Positions 18,178-25,083 of a DNA stretch of 25,083 bases are shown piece after piece; within the stretch, counting starts at the first letter, position 1, and every line of letters starts with the position of its first letter. Location of the stretch: contig NZ_JAKJHX010000020.1 of the NCBI RefSeq assembly GCF_021648855.1, positions 1 through 25,083 of the forward strand, written 5' to 3'. A program made the position numbers and the translations under genes. The stretch is from Tychonema litorale BBK16 (GTDB lineage: Bacteria; Cyanobacteriota; Cyanobacteriia; Cyanobacteriales; Microcoleaceae). The notes under the pieces were generated by a model. That model ran no database searches. It was given only the letters and a program-made list of their open reading frames with translations, and was not told where the DNA came from.

Positions 18178-19263
18178 TTATTTAGCTTCAGCCGACCGCC
18201 TAGTGCTACGCGATTCGTAGTAAACTCCAGAGCCTGTATCGGAAACAAAGTGACAATCCCAGTAAGAGCGAATAAAGCTCTTCCAAATTGGATCGCTTGA
18301 TTTGCGATAATAATCGCCCAACACTGGCTTGATGGCTTCCGTTGCTTCTTTTAAGTGATAGTGCGGGATGCTCAAGAAAATGTGGTGGGCTACGTGGGTG
18401 CCGATGTCGTGATGGATGGAGTTGATGATGCCATAATCGCGATCGATCGTCGATAATGCACCTTTCAAGAAATTCCAATCATCTCCGCGATACCAGGGAA
18501 TATCGGATTCTGTGTGGTGCAGGAATGTTACCAAATCCAGCCACATCACGAATACAACGTAGGGTACTAGGTAGAATTTCAGCAAAAATAGCCAGCCGAA
18601 TTGATAGGTTAGGACTCCTAAAAAGCCTACCATTGCGACTAAGGATGCGGAACTTGTCAACACATCCCATTTTTCGGATGGACGGAAAATTGGGCTACCG
18701 GGCATGAAGTGAGAACCTTCACGATCGGGCGATCGACGAAACAGATAAATTGGATAGGCAAATAACATCAAATAGAAACGCCCTAGCTTCTCATACCAGG
18801 CCATTTCATTGTATTTGGTTTCCGAAACCGGATACCAGCTTTCGTCATTATCCAAGCTGCCTGTATTGGCGTGGTGGGTTCTGTGGCTGATCCGCCAACC
18901 GTGGAAGGGAACGAGAATTGGGGCGTGGGAAAGGTGTCCAATCAGGTTGTTAAGCCATGTGATCTTGGAGAAGGAACGGTGGCCGCAGTCGTGCCCAACG
19001 ACGAACAATGCCCAAAACATGGTTCCCTGCATCAACCAGAAAATTGGGTAAAAGAGCCAGGAATCGAGGGTGTAGGCGATCGCATATAAGCCTGCGATGA
19101 TTCCAAGATCCAAAAAGAAGTAAGCCAGGGATTTCCAAGCCGAGGGTTCAAAACAATGGGCTGGAATGGCTGCTTTGATATCACCAAGAGTAAAAGGTAA
19201 CTCTTTTGTACGAGAGGATGAGCTTTGAGGGCTCGGTTGATTGAGAACAGTATTTGATTGCAC
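18178..19263 (-). CDS. desB: Omega-3 acyl-lipid desaturase (DesB type)
   Basis: 361 residues, a membrane di-iron desaturase with the three histidine boxes HDCGH (91-95), HRTHH (127-131) and HVAHH (290-294). The N-terminal LPFTLGDIKAAIPAHCFEPSAW and HDCGHRSFS are characteristic of the omega-3 (delta-15) branch shared with plant FAD3/FAD7, rather than the delta-12 DesA. It inserts the omega-3 double bond into membrane glycerolipids, normally more active in the cold, using ferredoxin as donor. The start is GTG at 19263 (MQSNTVLNQ), with GGAA seven bases upstream. Confidence 0.9.
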   Translation of the reverse strand: MQSNTVLNQPSPQSSSSRTKELPFTLGDIKAAIPAHCFEPSAWKSLAYFFLDLGIIAGLYAIAYTLDSWLFYPIFWLMQGTMFWALFVVGHDCGHRSFSKITWLNNLIGHLSHAPILVPFHGWRISHRTHHANTGSLDNDESWYPVSETKYNEMAWYEKLGRFYLMLFAYPIYLFRRSPDREGSHFMPGSPIFRPSEKWDVLTSSASLVAMVGFLGVLTYQFGWLFLLKFYLVPYVVFVMWLDLVTFLHHTESDIPWYRGDDWNFLKGALSTIDRDYGIINSIHHDIGTHVAHHIFLSIPHYHLKEATEAIKPVLGDYYRKSSDPIWKSFIRSYWDCHFVSDTGSGVYYESRSTRRSAEAK

Positions 19264-19525
19264 GAAGTTTCCGATTTAAGCTGACTTGAGAAACCGCATT
19301 CCGCCTTGTAACAGTCACTTTGAGCTCGCAAAGAGCCATATTTTTTACTCTGCAAGGGTTCCTAAAGTTCTTTAGTTCGCATGAATAGCCCGCCCGAAAT
19401 TCTCAAGCAAGTTGGCTTGTAGAATACTTGTGTGGGAAAAATTAGTGCGATCGACCCTGTTATCTGAAAAAATCTCATGTGTCCGTTGTTGGTGCGAAAT
19501 GCGACTTTAATTTAAGAACGCACTT

Positions 19526-19544
19526 CTGGAGGCACTACCTCCAG
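19526..19544. repeat. Hairpin CTGGAGG-CACTA-CCTCCAG
   Basis: A perfect 7-bp stem with a 5-nt loop in the desB-purF gap. It may be a dispersed palindrome. Confidence 0.5.
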
Positions 19545-19600
19545 TCTGCAAATAGCAGAGCTAAATCAATGTAACATTTCTACACAGACTCTGACAATGA

Positions 19601-19669
19601 ATTGGGAAATGGGGCATTGGGAAATGGGGCATTGGGAAATGGGGCATTGGGCATTGGGCATTGGGCATT
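19601..19669. repeat. Mixed 15-mer / 7-mer tandem array
   Basis: Three copies of ATTGGGAAATGGGGC (15 nt) followed by three copies of ATTGGGC (7 nt) and a degenerate end. The units are related: the 15-mer is two heptamers plus one base. Confidence 0.9.
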
Positions 19670-19683
19670 GCATTAGTAGCAAT

Positions 19684-19711
19684 TAACTAATGACTACTGA
19701 CTAATGACTAA
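19684..19711. repeat. TGACTAA heptamer run
   Basis: Four degenerate heptamers (TAACTAA, TGACTAC, TGACTAA, TGACTAA) ending about 10 bp from the purF stop. Confidence 0.75.
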
Positions 19712-19720
19712 GGACTGCCC

Positions 19721-21187
19721 TTAAGTTGCAGCTTTCTCCAAAATTAGCTTGGCTCGTTTTACCAATTCCGGTACTTCGATCGGATAATCGCCGGTAAAAC
19801 ACGCAGAACAAAAACTGTTCGGATCTTCGTTAGTCGCCTTCAACATTCCATCCCAACTCAAGAAAGCCAAGGAATCTACCTCAATTTGAGCGGCGATTTC
19901 GGCGACAGACTTGGTAGCGGCAATCAATTGATCTTGATTATCAGTGTCGATACCGTAGAAACATGGATGAGTCACCGGCGGCGAGGAAATTCTCATGTGA
20001 ACTGCGGTTGCACCGGCTTCCCGCAAGGCTTTGACGATTTTGCGACTGGTAGTACCACGAACGATGGAATCATCGATAATAATTACCCGTTTCCCTTCCA
20101 ACACATCTCGCAGAGGGTTGAGTTTCATGCGGATTCCTGACTCCCGCATTGCCTGAGTCGGCTGAATAAAAGTCCGTCCGACGTAGCGATTTTTAATCAA
20201 TCCTTCGGCGTAGGGAATGCCGGAAGCTTGAGAAAAGCCGATCGCCGCTGGGATGCCAGAATCAGGCACACCAATAACTATATCAGCATCAATCGGAGAT
20301 TCGGCGGCCAAGTAACGCCCGATTCGTAGTCGATAGCTGTACAAATTTTCACCTTCCATGATGCTATCTGGTCGAGCAAAATAGATCATTTCAAAGATGC
20401 AGAGTTTGCGCTTTTGTTGCTGACTCCAGTGGAAGGAAGCCATACCTTCTTCTGTAATCCAAACTAATTCTCCTGGTTCTACATCCCGCAAAAATTCAGC
20501 ACCGATAATATCCAAGGCGCAAGTTTCCGATGCCAAAACGTAGCGTACCGGAGTTGTGGGGAGAGTTCCGATGACCAGGGGGCGGACTCCGTGGGGGTCG
20601 CGGACGCCCATAACGCCTGTCGGGGTGGCGATCGTCAAACTAAAGGCTCCTTGGCACATAGCAAAGGCGCTGATGGCTGCTTCGAGCCAATCTTTGCCCT
20701 TGTCTACCTCAAAGCCGATCGCCACTGCGATCGCCTCTGAATCTGTAGTGCTGACAAACTCGCACTTCCGAGCCAACAATTCTTCCCGCAATTCTTTGGT
20801 ATTGACAAGATTCCCGTTATGTGCTAAAGCCAGACTTCCCAAACGAGTTTCGACAACCACAGGCTGAGCGTTGATCGCCCGCGACGAGCCGGTAGTAGAG
20901 TAGCGAGTGTGACCTATGGCTAAGTTACCGGGCAAGTGGCCTAAACTGGATTCATTAAAGACTTGGGAAACAAGTCCCATGTCTTTGTGCAGGTGTACTT
21001 TGTCACCATCAAAGGTGGCAATCCCTGCGGATTCCTGACCTCGGTGCTGCAAGGCATACAGACCAAAATAGGTCAACTTGGCGACATCTTCACCCGGTGC
21101 GTAGATACCGAAAACGCCGCAAGCTTCTTCGGGCTTATCGGGTTTGCTAGAATGCTCGTCAGCCACGAAGGAATGGTTGGGAATCAT
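19721..21187 (-). CDS. purF: Amidophosphoribosyltransferase
   Basis: 488 residues; catalyses the first step of de novo purine synthesis (PRPP plus glutamine to phosphoribosylamine). The N-terminal glutaminase domain has Cys23 (EEACGVFGI) as nucleophile after a 22-residue propeptide, and HTRYSTTGSS. The phosphoribosyltransferase domain contains VIIIDDSIVRGTTS. Cysteines at KLCIFEM, HPCFYG and FCSACFTG match the 4Fe-4S ligands of the Bacillus-type enzyme. ATG 21187 has AGGAG about 11 nt upstream. In many cyanobacteria purF directly follows purL; here about 2.7 kb of accessory DNA separates them. Confidence 0.97.
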   Translation of the reverse strand: MIPNHSFVADEHSSKPDKPEEACGVFGIYAPGEDVAKLTYFGLYALQHRGQESAGIATFDGDKVHLHKDMGLVSQVFNESSLGHLPGNLAIGHTRYSTTGSSRAINAQPVVVETRLGSLALAHNGNLVNTKELREELLARKCEFVSTTDSEAIAVAIGFEVDKGKDWLEAAISAFAMCQGAFSLTIATPTGVMGVRDPHGVRPLVIGTLPTTPVRYVLASETCALDIIGAEFLRDVEPGELVWITEEGMASFHWSQQQKRKLCIFEMIYFARPDSIMEGENLYSYRLRIGRYLAAESPIDADIVIGVPDSGIPAAIGFSQASGIPYAEGLIKNRYVGRTFIQPTQAMRESGIRMKLNPLRDVLEGKRVIIIDDSIVRGTTSRKIVKALREAGATAVHMRISSPPVTHPCFYGIDTDNQDQLIAATKSVAEIAAQIEVDSLAFLSWDGMLKATNEDPNSFCSACFTGDYPIEVPELVKRAKLILEKAAT

Positions 21188-21668
21188 AGATGGGTGGGCT
21201 CCTAATGGGAACGGTGGGTTAGCGGGAAAGTTTCAGCGGGAAGTTTTGTCTGCGAAAGTGTCGCATAACTTAACAATCCCTTAATATTGCCACGGATCGA
21301 ACATTAATTTCAAGTGGTTGGGCATTCTGGCAGGGGATGTGGGGCGTTGAGTGGGATTGTAGTATCGATCGCCCATATTTTTGATAGTAGCGTTGATTAA
21401 GGGCGATCGGGCGATCGGATAACTCCCTATCCCCTTTGTCGATCGGCGATTGAAAGACACTGTTGGCGAATTAAAAAAGTACGGGCAATTCATGAATTGC
21501 CCCTACCGAATGGTTTCCAACCTTACCGATTTAAACCCATCGGTAGGATTCAATGTAGGGGCAATTCATGAATTGCCCGACCGAGGTGAGGCGTGAGACT
21601 GAAGAGATAGAAAGAGTATTAAACCAGGATTTGGTATAATATTATTTTCCGTAGTAAACATATTAAAA
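21188..21668. other. Intergenic region upstream of purF
   Basis: 481 bp. It contains CGATCG-rich sequence (21360-21450) and the compound palindrome at 21480-21581. The purF promoter must lie here if purF is no longer transcribed from purL. I saw no riboswitch and no credible gene. Confidence 0.6.
21480..21581. repeat. Compound palindromic element (two GGGCAATTCATGAATTGCCC units in inverted arrangement)
   Basis: A perfect 20-bp palindrome at 21483-21502 and again at 21559-21578. Between them is a TACCGAT / ATCGGTA hairpin, with CCTACCG and CGGTAGG arms, so the whole 100 bp can fold as one large nested structure. It lies between the purF start and xisH. Confidence 0.9.
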
Positions 21669-22088
21669 ATGCCTGCCAAAGATGTTTTCCACAAAGCTGT
21701 CAGAAAAGCTCTTGAAACAGAAAATTGGATAATTACCGACGACCCGTTGAAGCTGGATGTGGGTGGGGTCGAAATGTATGTTGATTTAGGGGCAGAAAAG
21801 CTAATTGCGGCCGAAAAAAACGGCACAAAGATAGCGGTTGAGGTAAAAAGCTTTATTGGCACTTCAAATATCTATGAGTTTCATACTGCTATGGGACAAT
21901 TTATCAATTATCGCGTAGCTTTAGAAGAACAGTACCCCGACAGAGAATTATATTTAGCTGTTCCTAACGGAACTTATAAAACTTTTTTCAACCTTCAATT
22001 GATTCAAAAAATTATTCAACGTTTTGAAGTCAAGTTAATTATTTACGATGCCACTAATGAGGTGATTGTGCAATGGAAAACAAATTAG
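21669..22088 (+). CDS. xisH: XisH-like endonuclease-fold protein
   Basis: 139 residues. XisH was first found as one of the proteins needed to excise the Anabaena fdxN element, and is common elsewhere without it. The sequence has the PD-(D/E)XK nuclease core: Asp39 (MYVDLGAEK) followed by Glu58-Val-Lys60 (KIAVEVKSF), then a GQFINYRVAL helix. Length and start (MPAKDVFHKAVRKALE) are normal for the family. It overlaps xisI by 16 bp and is surely co-transcribed with it. No XisF recombinase is encoded in this window, so excision of an element is not supported here. GC and codon use look like the host. Confidence 0.9.
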   Translation: MPAKDVFHKAVRKALETENWIITDDPLKLDVGGVEMYVDLGAEKLIAAEKNGTKIAVEVKSFIGTSNIYEFHTAMGQFINYRVALEEQYPDRELYLAVPNGTYKTFFNLQLIQKIIQRFEVKLIIYDATNEVIVQWKTN

Positions 22089-22411
22089 AAAATTACAGAG
22101 TATATATTCAACAATTATTGGAGGAGTATGCTAATTTGGGTACTCCAGACCCGGATGTGGACAGAGAGACAATCTTTGATACTAAGCGCGATCATTATCA
22201 ATTGGTATATGCAGGCTGGAAAAATCGCGATCGCAGGTATGGTTGTCTCTTCCATTTAGACATCAAAGACGGAAAGATTTGGATACAGCACGATGGAACT
22301 GAGATTGGGATAGCTGATGAGTTAGTTAAATTGGGTGTTCCGAAAGAAGATATAGTTTTAGCATTTCACGAACCTTTGGTTAGGCAATATACAGGATTTG
22401 CTGTTGGTTAA
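22073..22411 (+). CDS. xisI: XisI-like protein
   Basis: 112 residues, the standard partner of XisH. Its start lies inside the end of xisH (16-bp overlap), implying translational coupling. Recognisable segments are YQLVYAGWKNRDRRYGCLFHLDIKDGKIWIQHDGTE and VLAFHEPLVRQYTGFAVG. XisI acts as a control or accessory factor for excision in Anabaena; its biochemical role is not known. No catalytic motif is visible. It is convergent with the antitoxin-like gene 23 bp away. Confidence 0.9.
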   Translation: MENKLENYRVYIQQLLEEYANLGTPDPDVDRETIFDTKRDHYQLVYAGWKNRDRRYGCLFHLDIKDGKIWIQHDGTEIGIADELVKLGVPKEDIVLAFHEPLVRQYTGFAVG

Positions 22412-22434
22412 GGGATGTATGACAATACGTTTAG

Positions 22435-22683
22435 TCATGGCTGCTGTTGGTCAAACTTCTGCACCAATTGGGCGCGTTTTTGCTCCCACCAATCATCTGT
22501 AATCTCTATAGAATTACCACTATCCAAACCTGTCAATAATAACGACTCAACCCGCGCAGTTCTTGCTTGTTCTTGGCGAATTAGGTGCAAGATGTATTCC
22601 GCTGCACTATTGTAGCCTCTGATTGCCACTTGTTCGTTAATACAATTTTGAATTGAATCGGGAAGACGAAGATTGAGGGTCAT
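22435..22683 (-). CDS. ParD-like ribbon-helix-helix antitoxin, no toxin beside it
   Basis: 82 residues from ATG 22683, which has AGGAAGGA upstream at good spacing; the open frame to 22716 is not needed. The N-terminus MTLNLRLPDSIQNCINEQV is a ribbon-helix-helix DNA-binding arm, followed by an acidic C-terminal helix (residues about 45-82), the part that would bind a toxin. It resembles the ParD/CopG antitoxin class. The expected ParE-type toxin would lie downstream, but that side is the end of xisI, so it is an orphan here. It could act as a regulator or as a remnant of a lost module. Confidence 0.8.
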   Translation of the reverse strand: MTLNLRLPDSIQNCINEQVAIRGYNSAAEYILHLIRQEQARTARVESLLLTGLDSGNSIEITDDWWEQKRAQLVQKFDQQQP

Positions 22684-22758
22684 ATTTTTGTCCTTCCTGA
22701 TATGCGACTTTGGCATATTTCAATTATTATAAACCAGGTTTGACCGATTGCCGTTTTT

Positions 22759-22891
22759 GTAGGGTGCGTCGCTGTGAAAATTTTGATGAGATTTGTAGAT
22801 TTAAGGGTGGCGACGCACCTGACTATTGTGTGGTGCGTCGCCGGGAGATTGTCGCTTTTATTGGTAGATATTTCGATGCGACGCACCCTAC
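22759..22891. mobile_element. MITE-like palindromic element, long (tandem) copy
   Basis: Bounded by perfect 14-bp inverted repeats GTAGGGTGCGTCGC ... GCGACGCACCCTAC. An internal GGCGACGCACC-N12-GGTGCGTCGCC hairpin shows that two short elements, each about 60 bp, are joined head to tail. The second half (ATTGTCGCTTTTATT onward) matches the short copy at 23828-23894. The right terminus contains the stop codon of the rpn gene. Confidence 0.85.
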
Positions 22892-23757
22892 GGCGAAGTT
22901 CTCTCCGATCGCAAATTCCGGATCTCTTCGATACTCAGTCCCGTTGTTTGACTGATAGTTTCGTCATCAACGCGATCGAGTAACTGTCGCGCCACCGCCT
23001 GCATTGCTTCTTCTCGACCTTCTTCTCGACCTTCTTCTCGACCTTCCCGATTGGCTTTGATTATAATTCCTTGTTGGTCGTAAATAAACAGTTCTTGCCG
23101 TTCGAGGGCTTCTAGTTCGTCAGGGTTTAAATTAACTTGGTTTGCTATGTCAAAGGCTTGATGAATCTCTGGCACAACATCCATTGTTTGCGGTACCTGT
23201 GTCAGCATATTGGCATATTTCATGAAATAAATCCATTTATCGGTCAGCGTTTCTATTTCTGACAATTTTTTGGTAAATTTTGGGAGTTCGACGAATACTA
23301 ACTCAATGTGATTGTCGAAATATTCAATATTTGTTGTTGTTTCTTTGTAAACAAAGCGAGAAATTAGCCGATCGCTATTTTCAAACATCTCGAAATCTGT
23401 AATCGTTAGTGCAATTACAGGTTTCAACATTCGGTAGCCTTGTCCTTTCTGTAATTGAGATGCGTAAGTTTTGGCAGCGTTGTACAAAACTCTCTTGCCG
23501 AAAGACTCAACGTTTAATACCTGCATTTCAATAATAATCAGTGTTCCGTCGGCGAGTTGGGCTTTGACATCTAAAGAAGAGTCTTTTAAGCCTGCTATCT
23601 TGGGCGGTAAATTAGGATCGATAATTTCTAAGTCTGCAATAGTAGGATTTCCATCGTAAATCGTGGCGTTGAGAAAGCTGATGAGAATGCCTTTGCTATC
23701 TTGGGAAGCAAATATTTTTTTGAAGGCGTAATCGGTTTTGGGGTTGATGAATGTCAT
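22888..23757 (-). CDS. Rpn/PD-(D/E)XK nuclease family protein (transposase-like)
   Basis: 289 residues. This family (Rpn, PDDEXK_2-type) groups nucleases linked to recombination and mobile DNA. The N-terminal INPKTDYAFKKIFASQDSKGILISFL is the family signature. A nuclease core follows with Asp63 (SSLDVKAQLADG) and Glu77-Met-Gln79 (IIIEMQV), the E-x-Q variant of the D-ExK motif. The C-terminal third is helical, with a REGREEGREEGREE repeat (residues 237-250) coded by a 12-bp tandem DNA repeat. The TAG stop lies inside the terminal repeat of the palindromic element at 22759-22891, so the last residues (RSERTSP) may not be native. Another element follows 70 bp upstream of the start. Confidence 0.85.
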   Translation of the reverse strand: MTFINPKTDYAFKKIFASQDSKGILISFLNATIYDGNPTIADLEIIDPNLPPKIAGLKDSSLDVKAQLADGTLIIIEMQVLNVESFGKRVLYNAAKTYASQLQKGQGYRMLKPVIALTITDFEMFENSDRLISRFVYKETTTNIEYFDNHIELVFVELPKFTKKLSEIETLTDKWIYFMKYANMLTQVPQTMDVVPEIHQAFDIANQVNLNPDELEALERQELFIYDQQGIIIKANREGREEGREEGREEAMQAVARQLLDRVDDETISQTTGLSIEEIRNLRSERTSP

Positions 23758-23827
23758 GGTGGGAAATTGAGATAACGACCGCTATCTCGATTTTATCATC
23801 AGGGTCTGAAATTTTACTGACTAATTT

Positions 23828-23894
23828 GTAGGGTGCGTCGCTGTGAAATTGTCGCTTTTATTTGCTTGCAGATTGTTGATGCGACGCACCCTAC
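23828..23894. mobile_element. MITE-like palindromic element, short copy
   Basis: 67 bp with the same 14-bp perfect terminal repeats (GTAGGGTGCGTCGC) as the element at 22759-22891. It ends 6 bp from the purL stop codon. Confidence 0.85.
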
Positions 23895-23900
23895 GGCTAA

Positions 23901-25083
23901 TTAAACAGATCCAATTCGACGCTCGATCGCATTATAGAACCGATCGCCCATATCAACCATTCCCACCTCAATCAACCCCAAATTATCCGCACTCACCACC
24001 CGCAAAGGCGAATCAGCACCCGCAACTACACCAATTTTTTGCCACATTTTAGCCAAATGTTCTTCCAGGTAAGCTTCCCAAACTCCTTGATTTTCCGGTG
24101 CGACAGAAACAACAATGCAATTGCCCATTTCACCAAACAAAATTTCATCCCAGCGACTCACATTTGCCGAATCGAAACCGAGATGAATCTCCGCACCCAG
24201 TTTACCAGAAATACAGGATTCCGCGATCGCGATCGCAATTCCACCTTCCGCAGCATCGTGGGCCGAACATACCCAACCTTGCCGAATTCCATCGCGACAA
24301 ACTGATTGTACTTTCCTTTCTAATTCAAAATTAATCGCTGGCGGTTTTCCGGCGACAATCCCGTGAATTGCTGCTAAATATTCCGAACCTCCCAGAGTAG
24401 CAAAAGGAAGAATCTTGGGAGTTTCAGTCTTCAATTCAGAATTGGCAGATTGAAAAAATGTCAATTCATCTTGACTCTTCTCTCCAATTCCCAACACATA
24501 AATTAAATCGCCCTTCTTCTGCCAACCTTGACCGCAAATCTTCGTCAAATCTGGAATTAATCCCACCATTCCAATTACCGGAGTTGGATAAATCGGTTGA
24601 GGATTGCCATCAGAATCAATGGTTTCATTGTAAAGAGAAACATTGCCGCCAGTCACAGGTGTTTTCAACTCGCGACAAGCATCCGCAATGCCACGACAAG
24701 CTGATGCTAACTGCCAATATCCGATCGGCTTTTCGGGACTGCCAAAATTCAGATTGTCGGTAACTGCGATCGGTTCCGCACCTACACAACTTAAGTTTCT
24801 GGCTGCTTCTGCTACGACGGCTTTTGCACCTTCATAAGGATCGAGATAAACGTAGCGAGAATTGCAATCAACCGTGGCCGCAACTCCGGGAATAACCCCC
24901 CCCGGCCCCCCCTTGCTAAGGGGGGGAGAAAGTTCGGGAGTTTCTCTACCTTGTGCCTTCTTAAATAAGGGAATAACCTCTGCTTCTTCTAGTAGCATCG
25001 CCTTGGTAAGGGCGGGTTCTGACTCTAGTAGCCCCCCCTTGCCAAGGGGGGGTTGGGGGGGTTCTGCTTCCTCTTGAAGCCCC
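23901..25083 (-). CDS. purL: Phosphoribosylformylglycinamidine synthase subunit PurL (partial, C-terminal half)
   Basis: 393 codons are visible; the gene continues past the window's right edge, so the start is not seen (full cyanobacterial PurL is about 770-790 residues). It converts FGAR to FGAM in purine synthesis, with PurQ and PurS. Recognisable are [53 protein letters not shown], a GLIPDL stretch and the C-terminal [18 protein letters not shown]. In the linker before [10 protein letters not shown] the frame runs through two 9-bp-stem palindromes, giving PPLSKGG and PPLGKGG peptides. That region, normally short, is expanded here. ATG at 24998 is internal and should not be taken as the start. 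Confidence 0.93.
   Translation of the reverse strand, partial: GLQEEAEPPQPPLGKGGLLESEPALTKAMLLEEAEVIPLFKKAQGRETPELSPPLSKGGPGGVIPGVAATVDCNSRYVYLDPYEGAKAVVAEAARNLSCVGAEPIAVTDNLNFGSPEKPIGYWQLASACRGIADACRELKTPVTGGNVSLYNETIDSDGNPQPIYPTPVIGMVGLIPDLTKICGQGWQKKGDLIYVLGIGEKSQDELTFFQSANSELKTETPKILPFATLGGSEYLAAIHGIVAGKPPAINFELERKVQSVCRDGIRQGWVCSAHDAAEGGIAIAIAESCISGKLGAEIHLGFDSANVSRWDEILFGEMGNCIVVSVAPENQGVWEAYLEEHLAKMWQKIGVVAGADSPLRVVSADNLGLIEVGMVDMGDRFYNAIERRIGSV
24906..24926. repeat. Palindrome CCCCCCCTT-GCT-AAGGGGGGG inside purL
   Basis: A perfect 9-bp stem with a 3-nt loop, in frame in purL, encoding PPLSKGG on the minus strand. It is the same element as at 25032-25052 and related to the repeat at 18125-18152. 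Confidence 0.85.
25032..25052. repeat. Palindrome CCCCCCCTT-GCC-AAGGGGGGG inside purL
   Basis: A perfect 9-bp stem, in frame in purL, encoding PPLGKGG. It is followed by TTGGGGGGG, a second C/G run that adds PPQ. Confidence 0.85.

Larger units (their letters stand above)
19264..19720. other. Intergenic region upstream of desB
   Basis: 457 bp between the desB start and the purF stop. It holds a hairpin (19526-19544), the 15-mer/7-mer array (19601-19669) and a TGACTAA heptamer run (19684-19711). The desB promoter should lie in 19264-19450, but no clear -10/-35 pair or cold-shock element was recognised. Confidence 0.6.

Noticed and set aside
21188..21668. Purine riboswitch upstream of purF
   Set aside because: No conserved purine aptamer core was seen; the structure present is explained by dispersed palindromes.
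21669..22411. A complete fdxN-type excision system
   Set aside because: Only xisH and xisI are present; no xisF recombinase or element boundary can be seen.

Overview
The window looks like chromosome from a filamentous, Microcoleus/Oscillatoria-like cyanobacterium. The palindrome GCGATCGC (HIP1) occurs about 15 times in 25 kb. Proteins typical of cyanobacteria are encoded: tocopherol cyclase, an omega-3 (DesB-type) desaturase, the Alr4036-type FMN protein, ClpS, XisH/XisI, and the System II cytochrome c maturation proteins Ccs1 and CcdA. Intergenic DNA is full of heptanucleotide arrays and small palindromic repeats, as in Oscillatoriales. The genus is inference; the phylum is secure. No tRNA, rRNA or CRISPR array was seen.

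Layout. 1-82: right end of an IS200/IS605 (TnpB-type) element cut by the window edge, running into a DUF2283 gene. 272-3909 (minus): a TerB-like membrane protein, Ccs1 and a small OB-fold lipoprotein. 4055-7984: folD and cysE (plus) around mrdA/PBP2 (minus). 8121-9947: a divergent pair, Alr4036-type FMN protein and tocopherol cyclase. 10113-13312: secreted cupredoxin, ClpS, Fe-SOD, PsiE-like protein and a secreted PrxQ/BCP-type peroxiredoxin. 13445-14791: a cyclophilin fused to RTX calcium-binding repeats. 14849-17624: TPR protein, secreted pentapeptide-repeat protein, CcdA. 17705-19263: Nudix hydrolase and DesB. 19721-25083 (minus): purF and the C-terminal part of purL, two purine genes separated by about 2.7 kb of accessory DNA holding xisH-xisI, an orphan ParD-like antitoxin and an Rpn/PD-(D/E)XK nuclease, with palindromic elements between them.

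Functional themes. Ccs1 and CcdA serve cytochrome c maturation. SOD, peroxiredoxin, tocopherol cyclase and a cupredoxin fit redox and oxidative-stress work. CysE, FolD, PurF and PurL are core biosynthesis. Most genes are single transcription units in divergent or convergent pairs; few operons are visible.

The most interesting signals are: repeat elements that have become part of genes (two 9-bp-stem palindromes read in frame inside purL, a repeat-coded Nudix tail, stop codons lying inside repeats); the nuclease-rich interval between purL and purF; and the cyclophilin-RTX fusion. I did not find a clearly new multi-gene defence or metabolic system. The purL-purF interval is the best candidate for a closer look.
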